A DNA stretch of 64,000 nt from Usitatibacter rugosus. Lineage in GTDB: Bacteria; Pseudomonadota; Gammaproteobacteria; Burkholderiales; Usitatibacteraceae. Position 1 is the first letter of the stretch; every line of letters begins with the position of its first letter. Where the stretch lies: the NCBI RefSeq assembly GCF_013003965.1, contig NZ_CP053069.1, positions 3,317,419 to 3,381,418 of the forward strand, read 5' to 3'. Positions 21,737-29,869 of this stretch are shown here, in pieces. The notes beneath the pieces were generated by a model that ran no database searches, had not been told where the DNA came from, and was given only the letters and a program-made list of their open reading frames with translations. The translations under genes and the position numbers were made by a program.

Positions 21737-21928
21737 ATGGAAACGAATCCCCAGAGCCACACCGAGCCGCGTCCCAACACCGATCGCCAGCACGACACGA
21801 ACCACAGCGACGGCAAGCCGTGCAAGCCGGACGGCGAGGGCGAGGAAAGCTGCACGCCGCCGGATCGCCAGGGCAACGAGCGTCCGAAGGTGAGTGTCTT
21901 CGTGAACGGTTCCATCGCGCACAAGTGA
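21737..21928 (+). CDS. Small polar protein of unknown function, 63 aa
   Basis: A 63-codon frame with one of the best ribosome sites in the window (CAGGAGG, 6 nt, ATG). The product is very hydrophilic, with clusters of His, Asp and Lys (NTDRQHDTNHSDGKPCKPDG), two Cys, and a short C-terminal strand (KVSVFVNGSIAHK). Probably disordered, conceivably metal-binding. It lies 43 bp before the DEAD-box helicase gene on the same strand and could be co-transcribed. No family recognised. Confidence 0.6.
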   Translation: METNPQSHTEPRPNTDRQHDTNHSDGKPCKPDGEGEESCTPPDRQGNERPKVSVFVNGSIAHK

Positions 21929-21971
21929 GGCTTTAGAGGTCGGCCTCTAGGGACCCGGCGTAAACTGGGGG

Positions 21972-23717
21972 ATGCCTAAATCCCCCGCACCCGACACGAA
22001 TCCCCCCGTACCCGACAACGCCTTCCAGGCCCTCGGCCTGGATCCGCGCATCGTCGCCGCGCTGACCGCGCTGGGCTACGAAGAGCCCACCCCCATCCAG
22101 CAGCAGACGATCCCGCCCCTCATCGAAGGGAAGGATCTTCTCGGCCAGGCGGCCACTGGCACCGGAAAGACCGCCGCGTTCGCGCTGCCGATCCTGCAGC
22201 GCATCGTGAACGAGGGCCGCGTCGACGGCAGCCCGACGGCCGTCGTGCTCGTGCCCACGCGCGAGCTCGCCATGCAAGTGGCCGAGGCCGTGCATCGCTA
22301 CGGCAAGTCCCTCGGCGTTCGCGTGCTTCCTGTTTACGGCGGCCAGCCGATCGGCCGGCAGCTTCACGCCATGCGAGCCGGCGTGGATGTCGTGATCGCA
22401 ACGCCGGGCCGTGCGTTGGACCACCTGCGCCGGGGCAGCCTGCAGATGGGGGGCGTGCGCATCGTGGTGCTCGACGAAGCCGACGAGATGCTCGACATGG
22501 GCTTCGCCGAGGACATCGAGGCGGTGCTGAAGGAATCGCCGGCCACGCGCCAGACGGTGCTCTTCTCCGCGACGATGCCGCCGCGCATCGAAGCCATCGC
22601 CAAGCGCAACCAGCGCGAGCCGGTGGTGAGGATCCGCATCGCGAAGGCGCCGGTGAAGGCCGGCGAGGCGCCGAAGGTCCGGCAGCAGGCTTATCTCATT
22701 CCGCGCTCGTCGAAGATGACCACGCTCGGCCGCGTGCTCGACCTCGAGTCGCCGGCCGCCGCGATCGTCTTCTGCCGCACGCGCACCGAGGTGGACGAGC
22801 TCTCCGAGACGCTCTCGGCGCGCGGCTACAAGGCCGAAGCGCTGCACGGCGGCATGACGCAGGAGGCGCGGGACAAAGTGATGCGCCGCGTGCGTTCGGG
22901 TGACTCCGAGCTGCTGATCGCCACCGACGTCGCGGCTCGCGGCCTCGACATCGACCGCCTCACGCACGTCATCAACTACGACCTGCCCGCGGAGCCCGAG
23001 GCTTATGTGCACCGCATCGGCCGCGTCGGACGTGCGGGACGTGAAGGTGTCGCGATCACGTTCGTCGAGCCGCGCGAGCATCACGGGCTTCGCAACATCG
23101 AGCGCCTCACCAAGCACAAGATCGACATCGCCAAGGTTCCGACCGCGGCGGACCTCAAGGCCCGCAAGCTCGAGCTCACGCTGGTGGCCTTGCGCGAAGC
23201 GCTGGTGACCGACGATAACGAGCACTATCGCGTCGCCGTCGATTCGCTCTCGGGCGACTACGATCCCGTCCAGATCGCGATGGCCGCGGTGAAGCTCTAT
23301 CACCAGGCCACGGTGGGTGAAAGCGAGAACGAGCCGGACGTGGTCGATGTTCCGACGCCTCCGCCGCGCAATCCGTGGAGCGGCGACAAGCCCTCCAAGC
23401 ATCCGTACCGCGCGCACGACAAGGCCTCGAGCGACGGCTCTTCGCCGCTGCGCCGCGGCAAGGGCGGCCCCAATCTCGACATGACCCGCATCTTCATCGG
23501 CGCGGGCCGCGAGTCGGGCGTGCGTCCGCAGGATCTCGTCGGCGCCATCGCCAACGAGGCCGGTGTCGCGGGGAGCCTCATCGGCGCGATCCAGATCACC
23601 GACCGCTTCTCGCTGGTGGAAGTGCCGGCGGACACGGCCGACCAGGTGATCAAGGCCCTCGGCAAGAGCACCCTTCGCGGCAAGAAGGTCCCAGTCCGCC
23701 GAGACAAGTCCGACTGA
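21972..23717 (+). CDS. deaD: DEAD-box ATP-dependent RNA helicase, DeaD/CsdA-like
   Basis: A 581-residue helicase. Motifs in order: Q motif (GYEEPTPIQQQTIP), I (AATGTGKT), Ia (PTRELA), Ib (TPGR), II (DEAD), III (SAT), IV-VI (ATDVAARGLDID, YVHRIGRVGRAG). The C-terminus carries a DbpA/CsdA RNA-binding domain (TRIFIGAGRESGVRPQDLVG, then a KKVPVRR end). Length and domains match CsdA, which acts in ribosome assembly and mRNA decay in the cold. Family I palindromes follow the stop. Confidence 0.95.
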   Translation: MPKSPAPDTNPPVPDNAFQALGLDPRIVAALTALGYEEPTPIQQQTIPPLIEGKDLLGQAATGTGKTAAFALPILQRIVNEGRVDGSPTAVVLVPTRELAMQVAEAVHRYGKSLGVRVLPVYGGQPIGRQLHAMRAGVDVVIATPGRALDHLRRGSLQMGGVRIVVLDEADEMLDMGFAEDIEAVLKESPATRQTVLFSATMPPRIEAIAKRNQREPVVRIRIAKAPVKAGEAPKVRQQAYLIPRSSKMTTLGRVLDLESPAAAIVFCRTRTEVDELSETLSARGYKAEALHGGMTQEARDKVMRRVRSGDSELLIATDVAARGLDIDRLTHVINYDLPAEPEAYVHRIGRVGRAGREGVAITFVEPREHHGLRNIERLTKHKIDIAKVPTAADLKARKLELTLVALREALVTDDNEHYRVAVDSLSGDYDPVQIAMAAVKLYHQATVGESENEPDVVDVPTPPPRNPWSGDKPSKHPYRAHDKASSDGSSPLRRGKGGPNLDMTRIFIGAGRESGVRPQDLVGAIANEAGVAGSLIGAIQITDRFSLVEVPADTADQVIKALGKSTLRGKKVPVRRDKSD

Positions 23718-23724
23718 CCGAATA

Positions 23725-23765
23725 AGGGTCAGACCCTCTTTCCGCGAAAAATAGGGTCTGACCCT
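23725..23765. repeat. Family I repeat, two short palindromes
   Basis: AGGGTCAGACCCT (23725-23737) and AGGGTCTGACCCT (23753-23765), each an odd palindrome, together able to form a hairpin with a 15-nt loop. It lies between deaD and the GntR gene, directly before the GntR operator. Confidence 0.85.
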
Positions 23766-23771
23766 AATTTC

Positions 23772-23781
23772 TTGTATACAA
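23772..23781. promoter_or_regulatory. Candidate GntR/FadR-type operator
   Basis: TTGTATACAA is a perfect 10-bp palindrome 34 bp before the GntR-family start codon. Sites of this type (TTGTATACAA and relatives) are well known for FadR-subfamily regulators. Control of the whole seven-gene operon by its own first gene product is inferred. Confidence 0.6.
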
Positions 23782-23815
23782 CGGAAGTGTGCGGTAGCAT
23801 GGGTTCGAGACTCCC

Positions 23816-24547
23816 ATGCCTACCTCTCCCGAAATCGCGCAGCGCATCGTCGAAGCGATCCTCTCGGAGAAGCTCGCGCCCGGCTCGCGGCTGGGCGAAC
23901 AACCCCTCGCAGACCTCTTCAAGGTGAGCCGCACGCTGGTGCGGGAGGCGCTGATGCGCCTCGCCGCCCGCGGCATCGTCACCGTCAACGCCCGGCGCGG
24001 CTGGTTCGTGCTGCAGCCCTCGGAGGCGGAAGCGCGCGAAGCCTTCGAAGCCCGACAGGTGATCGAGACGGGGCTGCTGCGCCAGTTGAAATCCCTCCCG
24101 CCGGCAAGCCTCAAGCGCCTGCGCGGCCACATCTTCAAGGAGAAGCAGGCGATCAAGTCCGGCGACGTCGGCACGCGCAGCTACCTCCTCGGCGATTTCC
24201 ACGTGTGCCTGGCCGAGACGCTCGGCAACTCGCTGCTCGCCGACACGCTGCGCGACCTCACGGCACGAACCACTTTGATCTCGATGCTGTACCAGTCCAC
24301 GCACCAGGCGGAGCAATCGTGCCGCGAGCACGAGGAGATCGTCGCGGCGCTCGCCAAGGGCGAGATGGCCCGCGCCGAGCGCCTGATGCGCGCCCATATC
24401 GGCGCGGTGGAAGCCGGCATCGACGTATCCGCGGCACCCGACCCATTAGAGAAGCTGCGCGAGGCCCTGAAGCCCGTCGCCGCTCACGAGCAGCCCCTCG
24501 GCAGGAAGAGACTCCCGAAATCCCCAGCCCAGGAGACTCGCTCATGA
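23816..24547 (+). CDS. GntR-family (FCD) transcriptional regulator
   Basis: A 243-residue regulator. The N-terminal winged helix (GSRLGEQPLADLFKVSRTLV, REALMRLAARGIVTV) is followed by a helical FCD effector domain that contains the metal-binding D/H pattern (DFHVCLAE, then SCREHEEIV and RLMRAHIGAV). Such domains sense small acids with a bound metal. It is the first gene of an operon with an amino-acid ABC importer and two M20 hydrolases; its stop overlaps the next start (ATGA). A TTGTATACAA palindrome lies just upstream. Confidence 0.93.
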   Translation: MPTSPEIAQRIVEAILSEKLAPGSRLGEQPLADLFKVSRTLVREALMRLAARGIVTVNARRGWFVLQPSEAEAREAFEARQVIETGLLRQLKSLPPASLKRLRGHIFKEKQAIKSGDVGTRSYLLGDFHVCLAETLGNSLLADTLRDLTARTTLISMLYQSTHQAEQSCREHEEIVAALAKGEMARAERLMRAHIGAVEAGIDVSAAPDPLEKLREALKPVAAHEQPLGRKRLPKSPAQETRS

Positions 24548-25320
24548 AGCTCGCACACATCGCCGTCGCATTGGTGGCCGCGGCCACGCTCGCCACACTC
24601 CCCGCCCGCGCCGAGTTGGACGACGTCAAGAAAGCCGGCGTCCTCAAGGTCGCCGTCCCGCAGGACTTCCCGCCCTTCGGCACCGTCGGCCCCGATCTCA
24701 AGCCGCTCGGCTACGACATCGACGTCGCCGAGATGCTCGCCAAGGACCTCGGCGTGAAGGTGGAGCTGGTGCCGGTCACGAGCGCCAACCGCATCCCGTA
24801 CCTCACGACGAAGAAGGTCGACCTCGTCATCTCGAGCCTCGGCAAGAATCCGGACCGCGAGAAGGTCATCGATTTCTCGACGGCCTACGCGCCCTTCTAC
24901 AACGGCGTCTTCGGCGCGGCGGACCAGAAGGTCACCAAGGTCGAGGAGCTCGCGGGCAAGTCGGTCGGCGTGACGCGCGGCTCGGTGGAAGACCTCGAGC
25001 TCACGAAGATCATCCCGGCCTCGGCCACGGTGAAGCGCTACGAGGACAACAACGGCACGATCTCCGCCTTCCTCTCGGGGCAGGTCGACGTCATCGCGAC
25101 GGGCAACGTCGTGGCCGCAGCGATCCTCGCGAGGAACCCGCCGAAGCGCCCCGAAGTGAAGTTCCTCATCAAGAACTCGCCGTGCTACGTGGGCTTGAAC
25201 AAGGGCGAGCCGAAGCTGCTCGCCGCCGTGGATGCCGCCATCGCCAAGGCCAAGGCCGACGGGCGCCTCGCGAAGATCTCCCAGAAGTGGCTGGGGACGG
25301 GGTTGCCGGCAGACTTGTAA
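24544..25320 (+). CDS. Amino-acid ABC transporter periplasmic binding protein
   Basis: A 258-residue polar amino-acid-type binding protein. A signal peptide ends near LPARAELD, then VLKVAVPQDFPPFGTVGPD, the GYDIDVAEMLAKDLGV stretch and the DLVISSLGKNPDREKVIDFS segment follow, all typical of the HisJ/GlnH family. The ligand is not evident. The downstream amidohydrolase suggests a carbamoyl- or acyl-amino acid or ureide. It starts inside the GntR stop codon. Confidence 0.92.
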   Translation: MKLAHIAVALVAAATLATLPARAELDDVKKAGVLKVAVPQDFPPFGTVGPDLKPLGYDIDVAEMLAKDLGVKVELVPVTSANRIPYLTTKKVDLVISSLGKNPDREKVIDFSTAYAPFYNGVFGAADQKVTKVEELAGKSVGVTRGSVEDLELTKIIPASATVKRYEDNNGTISAFLSGQVDVIATGNVVAAAILARNPPKRPEVKFLIKNSPCYVGLNKGEPKLLAAVDAAIAKAKADGRLAKISQKWLGTGLPADL

Positions 25321-25330
25321 GGCCACTCCC

Positions 25331-26005
25331 ATGGCCTACACGTTCGATTTCGTCGACGTCTTCAAGTACACCGACGTCCTCGCGAAAGGGGTCGTGCTCA
25401 CGGTCACGCTGATCGGCGTGGGCGGGACGCTCGGCATCGCGGTGGGAATCTTCGGGGCTTGGGCGCGCGGCTATAGCCGGCTGCCGTGGCTGGATTGGAT
25501 CGTCGGGGCGTATGTCGAGCTGGTGCGAAACACGCCCTTCCTGATCCAGCTCTTCTTCATCTTCTTCGGATTGCCGAGCCTGGGCGTGAAGCTGACCGAG
25601 CTGCAGGCGGCGCTGATCGCGATGGTGTTCAACCTCGGCGCCTACTCTACCGAGATCATCCGCGCGGGTATCGAGTCGATCACGCGCGGCCAGCTCGAGG
25701 CGGGCGCGAGCCTCGCGATGTCGCGGCTGCAGGTCTTCAAGCACGTGGTGCTTGGGCCCGCGCTGCAGAAGATCTGGCCCGCGCTCACGAGCCAGCTCGT
25801 GATCGTGATGTTCGGCTCGGCGGTGTGCTCGCAGATCGCCGTGGAGGAGCTCACGTTCGCGGCGAACTTCATCCAGTCGCGCAACTTCCGCGCCTTCGAG
25901 GTGTACTTCGTGGCGACCGGCGTGTATCTCGTCCTCGCGATCGTGCTGCGGCAGGCGATGCGCGGGCTGGGTGCGTGGCTCGTCTTCGGGAGGCGCTCGC
26001 CATGA
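25331..26005 (+). CDS. Amino-acid ABC transporter permease
   Basis: A 224-residue HisM/GltK-type permease with about five spans. The N-terminal signature GVVLTVTLIGVGGTLGIAVG and the EAA loop AGASLAMSRLQVFKHVVLGP are visible. It is 10 bp after the binding-protein gene and overlaps the second permease by ATGA. It likely forms the heterodimeric pore together with that second permease. Confidence 0.93.
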   Translation: MAYTFDFVDVFKYTDVLAKGVVLTVTLIGVGGTLGIAVGIFGAWARGYSRLPWLDWIVGAYVELVRNTPFLIQLFFIFFGLPSLGVKLTELQAALIAMVFNLGAYSTEIIRAGIESITRGQLEAGASLAMSRLQVFKHVVLGPALQKIWPALTSQLVIVMFGSAVCSQIAVEELTFAANFIQSRNFRAFEVYFVATGVYLVLAIVLRQAMRGLGAWLVFGRRSP

Positions 26006-26658
26006 TGGAGTTCACCCTCTGGGACGTGGTGAGGAACCTCCTGCTCGCCGCACGCTGGACGATCGCGCTCTCGCTCACGGCGTTCGTGCTGGGCGGCATC
26101 GTCGGGCTGCTGGTGCTCTTCGCGCGCGTGTCGAAGTCGAAGGGCCTGCGCGTGGGGGCGATCGGCTTCATCGAGCTCTTCCAGGGCACGCCGTTGCTGA
26201 TGCAGCTCTTCCTCGCGTTCTTCGGCCTCTCGCTGCTGGGGCTGCAGACCTCGCCGTGGGTGGCCGCGGCGCTCGCCCTCACGTTCTGGACCGCGGCGTT
26301 CCTCGCCGAGATCTGGCGCGGCTGCGTGGAGTCGATCCCGCGCGGGCAATGGGAAGCGTCGGCGAGCCTCGCGATGGGCTACCTGCAGCAGATGCGCTAC
26401 GTGATCCTGCCGCAGGCGTTGCGCGTGACCATCGCGCCGACGATCGGGTTCTCCGTGCAGGTCGTGAAGGGCACGGCGCTCGCCTCGATCATCGGCTTCG
26501 TCGAGCTCTCGAAGGCGAGCACGATGATCACCAACGCGACCTTCAAGCCGTTCACCGTGTATGCGGTGACGGCCCTCCTCTATTTCGCGCTCTGCTGGCC
26601 GCTGTCGGCCTGGAGCCGGCGCCTCGAAAGGAAGCTCGGTGGCTCTCATCTCCATTGA
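26002..26658 (+). CDS. Amino-acid ABC transporter permease, second subunit
   Basis: A 218-residue permease paralogous to the preceding one. It has TIALSLTAFVLGGIVGLLVL, the NTP-type loop as FQGTPLLMQLFLAFFGL, and the EAA loop EASASLAMGYLQQMRYVILP. The ATG at 26002 overlaps the previous stop; a second ATG follows at once. Its 3' end overlaps the ATPase gene by 20 nt. Confidence 0.93.
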   Translation: MMEFTLWDVVRNLLLAARWTIALSLTAFVLGGIVGLLVLFARVSKSKGLRVGAIGFIELFQGTPLLMQLFLAFFGLSLLGLQTSPWVAAALALTFWTAAFLAEIWRGCVESIPRGQWEASASLAMGYLQQMRYVILPQALRVTIAPTIGFSVQVVKGTALASIIGFVELSKASTMITNATFKPFTVYAVTALLYFALCWPLSAWSRRLERKLGGSHLH

Positions 26659-27367
26659 AGGGTTGCACAAGCGCTTCGGCACCAACGAAGTGCTGAAGGG
26701 CATCGACCTCTCCATCGAAGCGGGCGAGGTCGTGGCCATCATCGGCAAGAGCGGCTCGGGCAAGAGCACGCTGCTGCGCTGCCTGAACGGGCTCGAGGCC
26801 TACCAGTCGGGGAAGATCACGGTGGAGAACACGCCCGTCACGCAAGACGAGACGGACCTCCGCACGCTTCGGCTGCGGGTCGGCATGATCTTCCAGCAGT
26901 TCAATCTCTTTCCGCATCTTTCCGCCGGGCGCAACGTCATGCTGGCGCCGATGATCGTGAAGGGGACGTCGGAGGCTGAAGCGAAGACCACGGCGCAGAA
27001 GGTGCTGGACCGCGTCGGGCTGGGGCACAAGTTCGATGCCTTCCCGGACCAGTTGTCGGGTGGCCAGCAGCAACGGGTGGCGATCGCACGGGCATTGGCG
27101 ATGGAGCCGCGGGCGCTGCTGTGCGACGAGATCACCTCGGCGCTCGATCCGGAGCTCGTGAACGAAGTGCTGCAAGTGGTGAAGAGCCTCGCCGCCGACG
27201 GCATGACGCTCGCGATGGTCACGCACGAGATGCGATTTGCGCGCGATGTCTGTGATCGGGTCATCTTCATGCACCTCGGAAAAGTCCACGAGATCGGGCC
27301 GCCGGAGGATGTGTTCGCCAACCCGAAGACGCCCGAGCTCCAGCAGTTCCTCGGCCAGCTGAATTGA
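26639..27367 (+). CDS. Amino-acid ABC transporter ATP-binding protein
   Basis: A 242-residue ATPase of the GlnQ/HisP type. GTG start within the preceding permease gene, with AAAGGAAG upstream. Walker A GKSGSGKST, Q-loop FQQFNLFPHL, signature LSGGQQQR, and H-loop MVTHEM are intact. The Walker B reads CDEITSALDPE where most relatives have FDEPTSALDPE; the catalytic Glu is kept. It drives import through the two permeases before it. Confidence 0.95.
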   Translation: MALISIEGLHKRFGTNEVLKGIDLSIEAGEVVAIIGKSGSGKSTLLRCLNGLEAYQSGKITVENTPVTQDETDLRTLRLRVGMIFQQFNLFPHLSAGRNVMLAPMIVKGTSEAEAKTTAQKVLDRVGLGHKFDAFPDQLSGGQQQRVAIARALAMEPRALLCDEITSALDPELVNEVLQVVKSLAADGMTLAMVTHEMRFARDVCDRVIFMHLGKVHEIGPPEDVFANPKTPELQQFLGQLN

Positions 27368-28587
27368 AGTTCGGCACGCGGATCCTCGCGCAGGCCGACC
27401 GGCTCGCGTCCTTCAGCGAAGACGAAGGCCGCCTCACGCGCACCTACCTCACGCCGCGCCATCGGGAAGCAGGCGAACAGATCGCGGTGTGGATGCGCGA
27501 GGCGGGAATGGAGGCAGGCTTCGATGCGCTGGGCAACGTGGTCGGCCGCTATGCCGGGGATCGTCCCGATGCGCCCGCGGTCGCTACCGGCTCGCACATG
27601 GATACGGTCGTCGATGCCGGACGGTATGACGGGATCTTCGGAATCCTCACGGCCATTGCTTGCGTGCGAGACCTCCATGCCCGTGGGAGGCGGCTGCCGT
27701 TTGCTTTCGAGGTGGTCGCGTTTTGCGACGAGGAAGGCGTGCGGTTCGGCGTGACGTTGATCGGCAGCCGTGCGCTGGCGGGGCGATTCGAGCCTTCCAT
27801 GCTGGAGGCGCGCGATCGCGATGGGGTGACGCTTCGCGATGCGCTCATCGCTTTCGGGGGCGATCCCGATGTAATTCCGTCGCTGCAGAGGAAGGGCCTC
27901 GCCGCCTTCGTCGAGTCGCACATCGAGCAGGGGCCCGTATTGCTGGATGAAGGGCTGCCCGTCGGCGTGGTGACATCGATCGCGGGGGCGGGCCGGGCGC
28001 GGGCGCGCGTGACGGGCATGGCGGGACATGCGGGCACGGTTCCGATGCCCGGGCGGCGCGATGCGCTCACCGCGGCGTCCGAGATGGCGCTCGCCGTTGA
28101 ATCCCTGTGCGGCTCGCGGCCGCAGGAGCTCGTGGGTACGGTCGGCAAGTTCGCCGTCGCGGGCGGCGGCGCGGTGAACGTGATCCCCGGCTCGGTGGAG
28201 TTCACCGTGGACCTGCGCTCGGGGGAGGACACCGTGCGCCGGCGGGCGATGGCGGATCTCGAGAGCCACCTGCACGAGATCGCGCGGCGCCGCGGCGTGA
28301 CGCTCGCGTGGGAGCCGTTCTTCGAGATGAAGGCGATGCCGTGCGATGCGGGCCTGCAATCCGCGTTGGCCTCGAGCATCGCGGCGCACGGCGTGAAGGT
28401 GCGCCACCTGCCCAGCGGGGCGGGCCACGACGCGATGGAGCTCGCGCACATCGCACCGATGGCGATGCTCTTCGTGCGCTGCGGCGCCGGCGGCATCAGC
28501 CACAACCCGCTCGAAACCATGACCGCCGAGGATGCGGAGATCGCGACCTCGGTGCTGCTGCATTTCCTGGAGAACTTCCGGCCATGA
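27364..28587 (+). CDS. M20-family allantoate/N-carbamoyl-amino-acid amidohydrolase
   Basis: A 407-residue binuclear-metal amidohydrolase. The metal ligands are seen in order: His in GSHMDTV, Asp in YDGIFG, Glu-Glu in CDEEGVRF, His in ESHIEQGPVL and His in ISHNPLE. The domain order of allantoate amidohydrolase and L-N-carbamoylase is kept. The start is a TTG overlapping the ATPase stop (TTGA); this matches the family N-terminus and the coupling seen throughout the operon. It releases ammonia or carbamate from an imported ureide or N-carbamoyl amino acid; which one is unknown. Confidence 0.9.
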   Translation: MKFGTRILAQADRLASFSEDEGRLTRTYLTPRHREAGEQIAVWMREAGMEAGFDALGNVVGRYAGDRPDAPAVATGSHMDTVVDAGRYDGIFGILTAIACVRDLHARGRRLPFAFEVVAFCDEEGVRFGVTLIGSRALAGRFEPSMLEARDRDGVTLRDALIAFGGDPDVIPSLQRKGLAAFVESHIEQGPVLLDEGLPVGVVTSIAGAGRARARVTGMAGHAGTVPMPGRRDALTAASEMALAVESLCGSRPQELVGTVGKFAVAGGGAVNVIPGSVEFTVDLRSGEDTVRRRAMADLESHLHEIARRRGVTLAWEPFFEMKAMPCDAGLQSALASSIAAHGVKVRHLPSGAGHDAMELAHIAPMAMLFVRCGAGGISHNPLETMTAEDAEIATSVLLHFLENFRP

Positions 28588-29795
28588 CTCAACTGGACGC
28601 GCTCGTCGACGCGCGCTTCGAAGAATCCGTCGCCTTCCTGCGCGAGCTGGTGCGCATGCCCAGCGATACGCCGCCCGGCGACAACGCGGGCCACGCGGAG
28701 GGCACCGCGAAGCTGCTGGAGAAGATGGGCTTCGCGGTCGAGCGCCACGTCGTCCCGGCCGATCTCGTCGCCAAGCGCGGCATGAAGTCCGTGACCAACC
28801 TCGTGGTGCGCCATCGCTTCGGCCCCGGCCCCGTGATCGCGCTGAATGCGCATGGTGACGTCGTGCCGCCGGGCGATGGCTGGACCAAGGGCCCGTACGA
28901 AGGCGTCGTGGACAAGGGGCGCATGTACGGCCGCGGCGTCGCGGTGTCGAAGTCCGACTTCGCCACGTACACCTTCGCGCTCGATGCATTGAAGCGCGCC
29001 GGCCACACGGCGGGCACCGTCGAGCTCCACTTCACCTACGACGAGGAGATGGGTGGCGAGCTGGGTCCCGGCTGGCTGCTCGCGCACGGCATCAGCAAGC
29101 CGGATCTCGCGATCGGCGCGGGCTTCTCGTATGCGGTGGTGACGGCGCACAACGGAGCGTTGCACCTGGAGATCACCGTGCGGGGCGAGGCGGCCCACGC
29201 CGCGATGCCGGAGACGGGCGTGGATGCGCTCGAGGCGGCGGTGGATATCATCCAGGCGCTCTACGTGCTGCGCGAGGGCTTCTCCGTCGTCCAGTCGAAG
29301 GTGACGGGCATCGGCTCGCCCACGATCAACGTCGGCAAGATCGAAGGCGGCATCAACACCAATGTGGTCCCCGACAAGGTGCGCTTCTCGCTCGATCGCC
29401 GGATGATTCCCGAAGAGGATCCGGACGCGGTGGAGAAGGCCCTGCGGGAGACCATCTTCCACGCCCAGTCTTCGCATCCGAAGGTCCGCGTGGACATCCG
29501 CCGCCTGATGCTGGCCCGCGCGCTCACGCCGCGGCCGGGCCACGAGGCACTCGTGAAGGCACTGCAGGCTGAGGGTGCGCGCGTGTTCGGCGCCGAGCCG
29601 CCGGCGGTCGGCGTGCCGCTATACACCGACGCGCGCCTCTACGGAGAATCGGGCGTACCGATCGTGCTCTTCGGCGCCGGCCCGCGCACCATCCTCGAAG
29701 CCAACGCGAAGCGCGCCGACGAGAACCTGGTCCTCGAAGACCTCCGAAAAGCCACCAAAGTCATCGCCGGCGCCCTCGCCGCCCTGCTGAAATAA
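28584..29795 (+). CDS. M20-family peptidase/deacylase (ArgE/DapE-like)
   Basis: A 403-residue zinc hydrolase of the ArgE/DapE/ACY1 family. Zinc ligands: ALNAHGDVVPPGDGW (His, Asp), YDEEMGGELG (Glu-Glu pair) and dimerisation-domain signature GEAAHAAMPETGVDALEA. The motif YGRGVAVSKSD replaces the usual YGRGA-DMKG, with Ser-Asp where Lys-Gly is normal. It starts within the preceding stop codon. It may finish hydrolysis of the product delivered by the amidohydrolase. It is the last gene of the operon, followed by a family I hairpin. Confidence 0.9.
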   Translation: MTQLDALVDARFEESVAFLRELVRMPSDTPPGDNAGHAEGTAKLLEKMGFAVERHVVPADLVAKRGMKSVTNLVVRHRFGPGPVIALNAHGDVVPPGDGWTKGPYEGVVDKGRMYGRGVAVSKSDFATYTFALDALKRAGHTAGTVELHFTYDEEMGGELGPGWLLAHGISKPDLAIGAGFSYAVVTAHNGALHLEITVRGEAAHAAMPETGVDALEAAVDIIQALYVLREGFSVVQSKVTGIGSPTINVGKIEGGINTNVVPDKVRFSLDRRMIPEEDPDAVEKALRETIFHAQSSHPKVRVDIRRLMLARALTPRPGHEALVKALQAEGARVFGAEPPAVGVPLYTDARLYGESGVPIVLFGAGPRTILEANAKRADENLVLEDLRKATKVIAGALAALLK

Positions 29796-29814
29796 ACTGG
29801 GGTCAAAATAAACT

Positions 29815-29860
29815 GGGGTCAGACTCCCATTTCCGAATGGGAGTCTGACCCCAATTAATT
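29815..29860. repeat. Family I inverted repeat, copy 9
   Basis: Perfect 17-bp arms (29815-29831 and 29836-29852), 4-nt loop, core GGGGTCAGACTCCCATT; the right side continues AATTAATT. An extra half-arm (AAACTGGGGTCA) stands just before it. Together with 30801-30854, which has the same stem, it brackets the DedA-rhodanese gene. Confidence 0.93.
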
Positions 29861-29869
29861 CGATCCTGG

